Shown here: positions 1 through 7,420 of the stretch, piece by piece
How the letters are laid out: each line of letters begins with the position of its first letter
Numbering within the stretch: the first letter of the stretch is position 1
Assembly: GCA_017504435.1 (NCBI GenBank)
Contig: JAFVRD010000044.1
Location: 1 to 44,465, forward strand
Origin: Lentisphaeria bacterium
GTDB lineage: Bacteria; Verrucomicrobiota; Lentisphaeria; Victivallales; Victivallaceae
DNA: 44,465 nt
Reading direction: 5' to 3'
Position numbers and translations under genes: made by a program
Notes under the pieces: generated by a model
The model's input: the letters and a program-made list of their open reading frames with translations, nothing else
Databases searched by the model: none
What the model was told of the DNA's origin: nothing

Positions 1-424
1 CACATAAAAAACTATCCATAAAGAATTTATAATTAAATTATTCGCTTTTTCCGGTTTTCCCGGACGCAAAAACAACCGCACGTCTTTTTTCCCGTTCCGC
101 CCCCGATTCACAGGCGGGGAACGGAATAATTAAATCATAAAGGCTTGATTTATATACTGTTCCATAGAATGGCACCATTTACCATTTAAAAAAAACGCCG
201 ACCATTTTTTCAAGTCTAACAAAAATTCTGTGAAGTTTTTTTCACAAAACCGCTTCACAAATGGCTTTTTTACCAACCTCTGCATTACCACTGCGATATG
301 TCAAAAAAATCGCAATATTTCTCCCGGCAGGTATAATTGTTGAACAATACCTTCCCGCCAGATCCGCGTGATACAGGCAATACCGCAAATGTCCGGGAGG
401 GGCTTGAAACTGCATCCCACGTGA
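1..424. other. Non-coding left end with small hairpins
   Basis: No convincing gene is visible. The stretch is AT-rich and holds two weak inverted repeats: CCGTTCC at 92-98 against GGAACGG at 118-124, and TGTGAAG at 229-235 against CTTCACA at 253-259. Neither is followed by a T tract in the orientation needed for a standard terminator. It lies downstream of the leftward decarboxylase gene, so it probably contains that gene's 3' untranslated end and the upstream region of whatever lies to the left. Confidence 0.5.
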
Positions 425-1363
425 TTATTTGCAGTTTGATGCAAAGAATTCAATGGTTTTCTGCAAACCTTCCCGCAGGGGGATCGTCGGACGCCAGTTA
501 AGCAATTCTTCCGCTTTGGAAATATCCGGGCGGCGTTGTTTGGGGTCATCCTGCGGCAGCGGGCAAAAGATGATTTTGGAGTTGGAATTGGTCAATTCAA
601 TGACCAGTTCTGCTAATTCCAGCATGGTGAATTCCCCCGGATTTCCCAGATTGACCGGGCCGGTACATTCCGGGCCGGTCGCCATCATCCGGATCAATCC
701 TCTGATCAAATCACTGACAAAACAGAAACTGCGTGTTTGTTTGCCGTCTCCGAAAATCGTAATATCCCGGTCGTGGAGTGCCTGCATGATAAAGTTGCTC
801 ACTACTCTGCCGTCATCAGGCTGCATTCTCGGACCGTAAGTGTTGAAAATACGCACGATTTTGGTTGCAAGATTGCATTGCATGTTGTAACAGCTGAAAA
901 GAGTTTCGGCACATCTTTTGCCTTCATCATAACAGGAACGCACGCCGATGGGGTTCACATTGCCCCAATACTCTTCCACTTGCGGGTGTATAGCCGGGTC
1001 TCCGTATACTTCGCTGGTCGATGCCTGCAGGATTTTTGCTTTCAGCCGTTTGGCAAGTCCCAGCAGATTTATGGCACCGTGGACACAGGTTTTGACTGTC
1101 TGCACCGGATCGCGCTGGTAATGTACCGGAGAGGCGGGGCAGGCAAGATTGTAGATCTCATCACATTCAATATACAGCGGAAATGTTACATCATGACGGA
1201 TGAATTCAAAGCGGTGATCATCCAGCAGATGATAGATATTGCTTTTGCTTCCGGTATACAAATTGTCCACACATATGACTTCGTTGCCCTGTTCAAGCAA
1301 TGCTTCACACAGATGTGAACCGAGAAAACCGCTTCCTCCGGCGACCAGAATACGTTTTGCCAT
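425..1363 (-). CDS. UDP-glucuronate decarboxylase (UDP-xylose synthase), extended SDR family
   Basis: 312 residues. Converts UDP-glucuronate to UDP-xylose through a 4-keto intermediate with NAD+, in the cytoplasm, supplying pentose for surface polysaccharide. The nucleotide-binding loop GGSGFLG is at residues 9-15, the TSE motif with catalytic Thr/Ser/Glu at 116-118, and the YxxxK pair as Tyr145/Lys149; the segment [10 protein letters not shown] is typical of the family. An upstream in-frame start would add 16 residues, but the ATG at 1363 is preceded seven bases away by GGAGG and begins directly with the Rossmann strand, so I use it. The gene follows the phosphofructokinase by 14 bases on the same strand, suggesting co-transcription. 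UDP-glucuronate epimerases are the nearest alternative, but sequence and length favour the decarboxylase. Confidence 0.9.
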   Translation of the reverse strand: MAKRILVAGGSGFLGSHLCEALLEQGNEVICVDNLYTGSKSNIYHLLDDHRFEFIRHDVTFPLYIECDEIYNLACPASPVHYQRDPVQTVKTCVHGAINLLGLAKRLKAKILQASTSEVYGDPAIHPQVEEYWGNVNPIGVRSCYDEGKRCAETLFSCYNMQCNLATKIVRIFNTYGPRMQPDDGRVVSNFIMQALHDRDITIFGDGKQTRSFCFVSDLIRGLIRMMATGPECTGPVNLGNPGEFTMLELAELVIELTNSNSKIIFCPLPQDDPKQRRPDISKAEELLNWRPTIPLREGLQKTIEFFASNCK

Positions 1364-1377
1364 GAGAAACCTCCGTA

Positions 1378-2670
1378 TTAAAAGTCGGTCAGCGATTGGA
1401 CACATGCCCACAACGGAGTGTGGAGATCAAGTTTTTTCCGCTGCCGGGTCGCCAATGCGATCGGAACGTGGGTGAATTTTCCTGACCAGTGACCGACCAT
1501 GACGTCGGTTTTGCCTGCCATGGCGGCATGGGCTGCACTTTGGGCAAGCATGGCGCAGAATACCGCATCTTCACCTTCGGCGCGCACACTGCGGATGGTA
1601 TAACCCAAATCAAAATATTTCAGATTCAATTCGGTGTTTTTCGCTTTGAAATATTTACAGATCTCCGTTTTGAGAAAGATACCGATATCTTCATGCAAAA
1701 TATTTCCGGAGGCATCTTTTTTCCGTTCTCTGGATGCAAAAAGATTCTGTCCTGCGCCTTCTGCTACAATGATTACGGCGTGATGTTTTTTATTCATACG
1801 ATCCAGCAGATGCGGGAGCAGAGCTTTGGTGCCGTCGGAACCATCCAGAGAAAACGGTTCTTCAGGGATGAGGCAGTAGTTGATATACGGATTGGCCAAT
1901 GCCGTGTAAGCGGCAATAAATCCGCTGTCGCGTCCCATTACTTTTATCAGCGAGAGTCCGTTGAATGCACCTTTGGCTTCGTTGTGAGCGCCGCTGACAA
2001 ATTGTTCAGCTCTGCGTACTGCGGTGGAAAATCCGAATGTCTTATCAATAAATGAAATATCATTATCAATGGTTTTGGGGATAGCCACTACGCTGATCGG
2101 CAGTTGCCGGACAATTATTTCCTGAGCGATTTCATGGGCGCAGCGGCTGGTGCCGTCACCGCCGATACAGAATAAAAGATTGACGCCGAGACGTTTGAGT
2201 GAATCCACGATCAAGGTGACATCTTCAGCTCCGCGGCTGGAGCCGAGAATGGAACCGCCTTTGTCGTGGATATCGTCGACCACTTCCGGAGTGAGCCGCA
2301 CCGGGGCGAGATTGCGTGACGGATTAAGACCGCGATATCCGTAACGGATACCGAAAATATCGTGGACTCCGTAATCCCGGTAGAGTGACAGGGTCAGAAA
2401 TTTGATCACTTCGTTCAATCCCGGGCAGAGTCCGCCGGCAGTCAGTATGGCGGCACGGCACCATGCCGGATTGTGGTAGATCATCTGCCGGGGACCGGCG
2501 TGTTCAAATGCCGGGACATCTTCATTCCGGTCAAGATACTGTTTGATTTCGCTGATTTCGCTGAAATATGAAACTGTTTCCGCATCGGAAATAAAGGTTT
2601 GGTCATTGATAGGCGAGGGGATGGTACATTCTCCTAATGAAGGGATGACAAAATCGGATTTATGCAGCAT
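1378..2670 (-). CDS. 6-phosphofructokinase, plant/spirochaete-like (group X) type
   Basis: 430 residues. Phosphorylates fructose 6-phosphate to fructose 1,6-bisphosphate in glycolysis. Visible motifs are [10 protein letters not shown] (77-86), GGDGT (170-174), PKTIDND (198-204) and MGRDSGF (245-251). GGDGT is the form known from ATP-using enzymes, whereas PPi-using ones have GGDD; the Lys in PKTIDND, in place of the Gly of E. coli PfkA, is shared by PPi enzymes and by plant-type ATP enzymes. About 70 residues precede the catalytic core, again as in the long group. ATP use is therefore the better guess, but the donor is not settled by sequence. AAGGAGAT stands upstream of the ATG. It is the first gene of a leftward pair with the UDP-glucuronate decarboxylase and is divergent from panB. 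Confidence 0.9.
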   Translation of the reverse strand: MLHKSDFVIPSLGECTIPSPINDQTFISDAETVSYFSEISEIKQYLDRNEDVPAFEHAGPRQMIYHNPAWCRAAILTAGGLCPGLNEVIKFLTLSLYRDYGVHDIFGIRYGYRGLNPSRNLAPVRLTPEVVDDIHDKGGSILGSSRGAEDVTLIVDSLKRLGVNLLFCIGGDGTSRCAHEIAQEIIVRQLPISVVAIPKTIDNDISFIDKTFGFSTAVRRAEQFVSGAHNEAKGAFNGLSLIKVMGRDSGFIAAYTALANPYINYCLIPEEPFSLDGSDGTKALLPHLLDRMNKKHHAVIIVAEGAGQNLFASRERKKDASGNILHEDIGIFLKTEICKYFKAKNTELNLKYFDLGYTIRSVRAEGEDAVFCAMLAQSAAHAAMAGKTDVMVGHWSGKFTHVPIALATRQRKKLDLHTPLWACVQSLTDF

Positions 2671-2715
2671 GTGACAGATCTCCTTTTTAAATGGTATTAT
2701 TTTGTTACATTTGTT

Positions 2716-2744
2716 AAAATAACGTGATTGTCTGTCGAAATCAA
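2716..2744 (-). promoter_or_regulatory. Putative promoter of the phosphofructokinase operon
   Basis: Read leftward: TTGATT (2744-2739), 17-base spacer, TATTTT (2721-2716). The expected transcription start would be near 2709, leaving about 40 bases before the ATG. The boxes match the pattern seen at other promoters in the window. Confidence 0.5.
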
Positions 2745-2782
2745 GTGTTTTTCGATGATTTGAATGGACAAATTCAGCAAAC

Positions 2783-2811
2783 TTGAAAAAAAAGCTTTTC
2801 GGGGTTATGTT
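2783..2811 (+). promoter_or_regulatory. Putative panB promoter
   Basis: TTGAAA (2783-2788), exactly 17 bases, then TATGTT (2806-2811), about 40 bases before the panB start. It faces away from the phosphofructokinase promoter; the two occupy separate DNA in this 181-base divergent gap. Confidence 0.55.
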
Positions 2812-2851
2812 ATGAAACAGTGAAATTGCAGTTATTCACATAAAGGATATT

Positions 2852-3658
2852 ATGGATATTATGAAAAAAGTGACCGTTTCCACTTTGGCAAAGCGTTATG
2901 CTTCCGGGGAAAAACTGGTGATGTGTACGGCGTATGATGCCATTCAATCCCGGTTGTGCATGTCCGGAGGAATCGATTTTCTGCTGGTAGGTGATTCTGT
3001 CGGTATGACCCATCTGGGGTATGAAAATACCTTGCCGGTATCAATGGATGATATGTTGCGGCATACTGCGGCCGTGCGTCGCGGAGCTCCGGAGGCATTT
3101 GTGGTCTTTGATATGCCGTTTATGAGCTATCAGGAAAGTGTGGAACAGGCTTTGCATAATGCCGGATCAGCGATGAAAACTACCGGTGCGGATGCGGTGA
3201 AACTTGAAGGCGGAGCTGAATATGCCGGATTGATACGGCAGATGACCGGAGCCGGTATTCCCGTAATGGGACATATCGGATTGATGCCGCAGCGGGTGCA
3301 GGTCGCAGGTGGTTATAAAGTTGTGGGCAGAGATGATGAATCTGCTGAAAAAGTTTTGGCAGACGCGCTGGCACTTCAGGATGCCGGAGTATTTGCCGTT
3401 GTGTTGGAGTGTGTGCCTGAAGCATTGGGCGAAAGAGTGACAAAAGCTTTGTCAATTCCAACTGTCGGCATTGGTTCCGGAAAATATTGTTCCGGTCAGG
3501 TGCAGGTGATCTGTGATCTGCTGGGGCTTATGGAGTTCAAGCCGAAACATGCCAAACGTTATCTGGAGGCGGGAGCATTGGTGAGTGATGCTCTGAAAAG
3601 TTATGCCGATGAGGTGCGTTCCGGCGAATTTCCCACTGCGGAAAACAGTTTTCAGTGA
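2852..3658 (+). CDS. panB: 3-methyl-2-oxobutanoate hydroxymethyltransferase (ketopantoate hydroxymethyltransferase)
   Basis: 268 residues, the usual length. Transfers a hydroxymethyl group from 5,10-methylene-tetrahydrofolate to 2-oxoisovalerate, the first step of pantothenate and coenzyme A synthesis; cytoplasmic TIM-barrel oligomer. Recognisable segments are VMCTAYDA near the N terminus, LLVGDSVGM (metal-binding Asp), DAVKLEGG, PVMGHIGLMPQ and GIGSGKYCSGQVQV. Two starts compete: ATG 2852, four bases after AAAGGA, and ATG 2861, thirteen bases after it with a second GGA closer; they differ by three residues. No panC or panD is nearby. The next gene, a lipoprotein, follows after 16 bases and is probably on the same transcript. 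Confidence 0.95.
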   Translation: MDIMKKVTVSTLAKRYASGEKLVMCTAYDAIQSRLCMSGGIDFLLVGDSVGMTHLGYENTLPVSMDDMLRHTAAVRRGAPEAFVVFDMPFMSYQESVEQALHNAGSAMKTTGADAVKLEGGAEYAGLIRQMTGAGIPVMGHIGLMPQRVQVAGGYKVVGRDDESAEKVLADALALQDAGVFAVVLECVPEALGERVTKALSIPTVGIGSGKYCSGQVQVICDLLGLMEFKPKHAKRYLEAGALVSDALKSYADEVRSGEFPTAENSFQ

Positions 3659-3674
3659 CCGGCGAGAGGTGAGG

Positions 3675-4577
3675 GTGAGAACTTCAGTTCTACTGACGGC
3701 ATGTTTGCTGATAGTCGCTCTGTTGACCGGTTGTGCAGTGCAAACAGCTGAAAATGTCCGCAGTTTAAGTTACTGGCGCGAACTGGCAAGAGAGCGTTTG
3801 CTTGCCGGAGAAAGTACAGCTCATTTTGAGCGTTATCAGCGTGAGTTTACCAATGGACAGAAGTCATTGAATCTGCCGGATATGGTAAAGCTGGTCACCT
3901 CTGAATCCGGCGAAAAAGCTGCTGAATTAAGTTTATCTGTTCTGTATGATTGCATGCTTTCTGCATCGGTGCTGCTGATCCCGGAAGGTGTTTCCCGCAG
4001 CGAATATGCTCAGGATCTGTTCGGCAGACAGCTGGATTGGCGCAGTGCGCTGATACTGTCGGAAAAAGTTTTATCGGACAGTGATCCATGGAAAGACCCT
4101 GCCGCAAGCGAGCGTGAATATGAACTGCACAGTGAAATAACGCTGCATTTCGGTAAAATTCCCGGTTCTCCGGTAATGTTGGAGGAACCTCAACCGGTGA
4201 ATGTTTCTCCGATGCCGGATGAGATCCGGGATATTTACGGTAAAGAGCCGGTATCACTGTTGAAATTGGGTGCGGTCATATTGGCTCTGCCCGGAGAGTT
4301 TGCCAAACAATTGATTTTGACTCCGGGCAGCAATATTAACGGTATCTGGCTGGAGGCACAGCGGACGGCGGTGTTGGCGGCACTGCATATTTCGGAACGG
4401 GAACTTGCTGCCGCATGGCATGCTTTCTGTAAAGAGAGGTCTGCCCGGAATGTGTTCCGCTATCGCAAATGGTTTTACCGGCGGGAGATGTTCATATCCT
4501 CTATGCCGATGATGCGCGGTACAGCGGATGATTTCAAGGCATGGAAATCCATGCTGCTTTTGCAAAATCACTTTTGA
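3675..4577 (+). CDS. Putative lipoprotein of unknown function
   Basis: 300 residues from the proposed GTG start at 3675. The N terminus has a short basic start, a hydrophobic stretch and the lipobox LLTGC, so the protein should be exported, lipidated and anchored to a membrane. An in-frame ATG at 3603 lies inside panB and would put about 24 polar residues before the signal peptide; GTG 3675, preceded by AGAGGTGAG, gives a normal signal sequence. The mature part looks alpha-helical, with many Arg, Glu and Leu, and has no motif I recognise. The panB stop is 16 bases upstream, so it is likely cotranscribed, but nothing in it suggests a role in pantothenate synthesis. Confidence 0.75.
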   Translation: MRTSVLLTACLLIVALLTGCAVQTAENVRSLSYWRELARERLLAGESTAHFERYQREFTNGQKSLNLPDMVKLVTSESGEKAAELSLSVLYDCMLSASVLLIPEGVSRSEYAQDLFGRQLDWRSALILSEKVLSDSDPWKDPAASEREYELHSEITLHFGKIPGSPVMLEEPQPVNVSPMPDEIRDIYGKEPVSLLKLGAVILALPGEFAKQLILTPGSNINGIWLEAQRTAVLAALHISERELAAAWHAFCKERSARNVFRYRKWFYRREMFISSMPMMRGTADDFKAWKSMLLLQNHF

Positions 4578-4627
4578 ACCGTTTTTCGGGGACATCAAAA
4601 TCTCAATTTTTCCGGGAAGACAAAAAA

Positions 4628-4678
4628 AATGCGGAAGAAAACAGCTGTTTCAAAGAAATAACTATTCTCTCCCGCATT
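4628..4678. repeat. Inverted repeats in the gap between convergent genes
   Basis: In the 229-base gap between the lipoprotein and the leftward mscS, AATGCGG (4628-4634) pairs with CCGCATT (4672-4678), enclosing a perfect 12-base palindrome AAACAGCTGTTT (4639-4650). This could end transcription from either side, but there is no clean T tract. The rest of the gap shows nothing else. Confidence 0.35.
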
Positions 4679-4806
4679 GGAGGGGGCTATCCTGTTTCTG
4701 CCTATAATATACCATCCCAACCGTAAAATACAAGTGAAAACAGGTAAAAAATGAGATTTTTTTGAAAATCAGGTCAGCTTGATTGTTTTCAGTGCAAGAT
4801 AAAGTG

Positions 4807-5649
4807 TCAGGATCCGGCTTTATCCCGGTTGCAATACAATGTTTGGGTCGGATAAGCAAATTCCAATCCGGCAGCATTGAATTGATGGAGTATCTTGGAG
4901 TTGAGTTCGTGAAGCAGTTGTTCCTCCAGCAGGAAAGATTCAGTTTTGAAAAATATGATGGCACGGATATTGAGAGAATAAGCTCCGAATCCGGAGAAAA
5001 ATATCCGCGGTTCAAACTCTTTTTGATCCGGTCCGTGAAAGTTGTCCATTATTTCATGCAGTATTTTTACCGCCTGATCCATCTGCACTGCAGTGGTATC
5101 ATAGGTCAGAGTAAGATCAATTATCCGTTTGAGATGTCCGCGGCGGTTGCGCTGAAATAAAGCGGCATTGGTGAGAATACTGTTGGGAATGGTGCATTCT
5201 GATCCATCATCGGTGATGATCCGGCTGCTGCGCATTCCCACATTTTTTACGATGCCGCATATATTTCCGCATTCGATCCGGTCGCCGGGTTTGAATGGAG
5301 CATCGGTCAAAATGACCAGAGTTCCGAAAAAGTTGGAAATGGTATCTTTGGCGGCAAGCGCACATGCCAGGCCTATAACACCTGCACTGGCGAGCAACGC
5401 CGAAATATTCAATCCGAAAATATTCTGTCCGATGAATAAGGCGGCTGTAATGATGATTATTATTTTCAGCGAACTGCCGAAAATTCCGGCGGTAAGATCG
5501 CTTAATGAGTTGTCCTTGTGTCCGGCGAATTCCCGGAGTTTCCGGTCAAGTTTGCCGGCGGCATAAAGCATTGCTCCCGCTGCACCGGTCACGGCGGCAA
5601 TGGCAAGCAGGCGGTTGAGCCACGGAACGGAAAAAAGAGTATCAAACAT
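4807..5649 (-). CDS. MscS-family mechanosensitive ion channel
   Basis: 280 residues, close to the E. coli MscS length. Inner-membrane channel that opens under membrane tension to release osmolytes. Three hydrophobic segments are visible (about 10-30, 58-80 and 84-105); the third, rich in Ala and Gly, leads to ALAAKDTISNFFG, the pore-helix signature. A beta domain follows, with PFKPGDRIECG, GIVKNVGMRSSRI and TIPNS, then a C-terminal alpha/beta cytoplasmic domain. The ATG has a near-perfect Shine-Dalgarno GGAGGTGAT, but this is locked in one arm of a perfect hairpin (see 5653-5693). The gene is last in a leftward run after ruvB and a DUF1893-like lipoprotein, 64 bases from the latter. Confidence 0.92.
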   Translation of the reverse strand: MFDTLFSVPWLNRLLAIAAVTGAAGAMLYAAGKLDRKLREFAGHKDNSLSDLTAGIFGSSLKIIIIITAALFIGQNIFGLNISALLASAGVIGLACALAAKDTISNFFGTLVILTDAPFKPGDRIECGNICGIVKNVGMRSSRIITDDGSECTIPNSILTNAALFQRNRRGHLKRIIDLTLTYDTTAVQMDQAVKILHEIMDNFHGPDQKEFEPRIFFSGFGAYSLNIRAIIFFKTESFLLEEQLLHELNSKILHQFNAAGLEFAYPTQTLYCNRDKAGS

Positions 5650-5652
5650 AAT

Positions 5653-5693
5653 ATCACCTCCGGAAAGTACACTATAAACTTTCCGGAGGTGAT
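5653..5693 (-). promoter_or_regulatory. Perfect 16-bp hairpin sequestering the mscS Shine-Dalgarno
   Basis: Two 16-base arms, 5653-5668 and 5678-5693, are exact reverse complements around a 9-base loop. In the leftward transcript the 3' arm carries GGAGGTGAT, ending three bases before the mscS ATG, so the whole ribosome-binding site is paired. The opposite arm contains ATCACCTCC, the same bases as the anti-Shine-Dalgarno end of bacterial 16S rRNA. No T tract follows, so it does not look like an intrinsic terminator for the upstream lipoprotein gene. The likely effect is reduced or conditional translation of mscS; that is inference. Confidence 0.7.
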
Positions 5694-5713
5694 TTCAAGT
5701 GCAAACCGAAATT

Positions 5714-6208
5714 TCAGTTGCGCGTCATTTTCTCAATACATTTTTGCAGTGCATCCATTGCCTGAACCGGATCATTGATCCCCTGTACGGATTTTTCCAA
5801 CGGGCAAATATCATCCATGCGCCGGTTGAGGATACGGGGAACGGTTTTGGATGAAGTTACCGGGATATTGTGCTTTTTGAGCAATTCAATGGCATCTTCA
5901 CTTACCAATTCCCCATGCGCGGCGGCGGCTTTTCCCGAAATGATAATAAATGCGGCAGCTCTGCCGATGACTTTATCTACGACGATCCCGCCATTCATAC
6001 ATTCCGGTTTACTGCGGTAGATGTTGAGCAGCGGACTGACTCCGCGTCCTTTTTCCACAGTTGCGATCGTATTGTTTTTGACAACCACACACTCTGCGTT
6101 TCCGGATTTGATCATCCGGGCAGATTCTCTGACCAGAAATTCAGTTGAACATCCGGAAATTACGGCACACAAGGCAAATAATAAAATTGCGGTAAATAAA
6201 TTTTTCAT
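5714..6208 (-). CDS. Lipoprotein with DUF1893-like domain
   Basis: 164 residues. The N terminus is a lipoprotein signal (hydrophobic stretch ending in VISGC), so the domain is exported and lipidated at Cys20. The mature part matches the DUF1893 pattern: VVKNNTIATVEKGRGVSPLL, then a GGIVVDKVIGRAAAFIII segment, ELVSEDAIELLKKHNI, and the closing NRRMDDICPLEK. From memory, the structure of a Thermotoga member has a cytidine-deaminase-like fold, but catalytic activity is unproven. An exported version is unusual, since the domain is mostly cytoplasmic. It follows ruvB by 18 bases with AGGG before its ATG, and precedes mscS, forming a leftward three-gene run. Function unknown. Confidence 0.75.
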   Translation of the reverse strand: MKNLFTAILLFALCAVISGCSTEFLVRESARMIKSGNAECVVVKNNTIATVEKGRGVSPLLNIYRSKPECMNGGIVVDKVIGRAAAFIIISGKAAAAHGELVSEDAIELLKKHNIPVTSSKTVPRILNRRMDDICPLEKSVQGINDPVQAMDALQKCIEKMTRN

Positions 6209-6226
6209 AAAATTCCCTTTTTCAAG

Positions 6227-7243
6227 TTAAAATAATTCATTATCCCTGACTGCATCAGACAATCCCAGTTTCCGCCAGGCTTTGGGCGTGGCGACCCGTC
6301 CCCGGCTGGTGCGGACAATGTAACCGTGCTGAATGAGGAACGGTTCATAAACATCTTCCAGCGAATCTTCATCTTCTCCGGTAGAGACCGCAATGTTTTT
6401 CAGTCCGACCGGACCGCCCCGGAAATTGTTGATGATGACTTCCAGAATACGGATATCCATTTCATCCAGTCCGTCCCGGTCGATCTGCAGCATCTCCAAA
6501 GCATCGGAGGCAACGGAACCGGTAATGATCGAATCGGCTTTGATTTGTGCATAGTCCCGGGCGCGCCGGAGCAGATTGTTGGCGATACGGGGCGTGCCGC
6601 GGCAGCGGGAGGCGATCTCCCCGGCTCCTTCGGAGTCGATTTCCACATTGAGAATATCAGCAGAGCGGGTAATTATTTTTTCCAAACTTTCCTGATCGTA
6701 GTAATCCAAGCGCATATTCAAGCCGAAACGGGCGCGCAACGGTGCGGAGATCATTCCCAATCTGGTGGTCGCTCCGATCAGAGTGAATCGCGGAACGTTG
6801 AGTCTGACACTTCTGGCACCGGCACCCTGTTCGAGCATGATATCGATAAAGAAATCTTCCATTGCGCTGTAGAGATACTCTTCCACCGTGGCACTGAGGC
6901 GGTGGATCTCGTCGATAAAAAGTACATCTCCGGGTTCAAGCGAGGTGAGCAGACCGGCGAGATCGCCGGGTTTTTCAATGGCAGGACCGCTGGAACTTTT
7001 CAGTTTGGTTCCTCTTTCGTTGGCGATGATATATGCCAGCGTGGTCTTGCCCAGCCCCGGCGGGCCGCACAGGAGGATATGATCGAGAGCTTCATTGCGT
7101 TCTCTGGCAGCGCGGACAAACAGTTCCAGTTGTTCTTTGACCCGGTGCTGACCCGGAAATTCGGCAAAGGTCGGCGGTCTCAGGGAAGTTTCTTTTGCTG
7201 CATCCCGGCGGTTCAATGTGGAGGTGATAAAACGTTCTGACAT
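6227..7243 (-). CDS. ruvB: Holliday junction branch migration ATPase RuvB
   Basis: 338 residues, full length. Hexameric AAA+ motor that, with RuvA, drives branch migration of Holliday junctions before RuvC cleavage. Walker A is GPPGLGKT at 60-67, Walker B DEIH at 111-114, sensor 1 GATT at 157-160, and the C-terminal winged-helix DNA-binding domain ends with the typical GRVATPKAW. No ruvA or ruvC is in this window, so the genes are not clustered here. Only a weak GGA precedes the ATG. It is divergent from the transketolase gene and is probably the first gene of a leftward transcript including a lipoprotein and mscS. Confidence 0.97.
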   Translation of the reverse strand: MSERFITSTLNRRDAAKETSLRPPTFAEFPGQHRVKEQLELFVRAARERNEALDHILLCGPPGLGKTTLAYIIANERGTKLKSSSGPAIEKPGDLAGLLTSLEPGDVLFIDEIHRLSATVEEYLYSAMEDFFIDIMLEQGAGARSVRLNVPRFTLIGATTRLGMISAPLRARFGLNMRLDYYDQESLEKIITRSADILNVEIDSEGAGEIASRCRGTPRIANNLLRRARDYAQIKADSIITGSVASDALEMLQIDRDGLDEMDIRILEVIINNFRGGPVGLKNIAVSTGEDEDSLEDVYEPFLIQHGYIVRTSRGRVATPKAWRKLGLSDAVRDNELF

Positions 7244-7272
7244 AAATTTCGTCCGAAAATAATATAAAAAAC

Positions 7273-7301
7273 TTGTTTTTCTGTATTTATTGTGTTACTT
7301 T
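7273..7301 (+). promoter_or_regulatory. Possible transketolase promoter
   Basis: TTGTTT (7273-7278), 17-base spacer, TACTTT (7296-7301). The boxes are weaker than others here and would leave a leader of about 110 bases before the gene; a closer site is possible. The gap 7244-7420 separates divergent ruvB and transketolase genes. Confidence 0.35.
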
Positions 7302-7420
7302 AATAAAGATAACGCATTTTTTATCAAATTACCAGTTGCAAAACCGGAAAAGACGAAACTTTTTTCATAACTGTCGCATCCGGATGAGCAGCGCAAACCA
7401 AACTCAAGGAGAATTTCGTT

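Noticed and set aside
92-124. Hairpin CCGTTCC/GGAACGG as terminator
   Set aside because: The only T run is upstream of the stem on the + strand and becomes an A run on the other strand, so neither direction has the U tract.
4639-4650. Palindrome AAACAGCTGTTT as a repeated operator
   Set aside because: A core of the same bases occurs inside the MBL gene near 31980, so it is more likely chance than a regulatory set.
5653-5693. mscS leader hairpin as a plain rho-independent terminator
   Set aside because: No T tract follows in either direction, and the 3' arm is exactly the Shine-Dalgarno of mscS.
6326-7240. A 304-codon open frame antisense to ruvB
   Set aside because: Fully inside a confident ruvB; protein has no family features.
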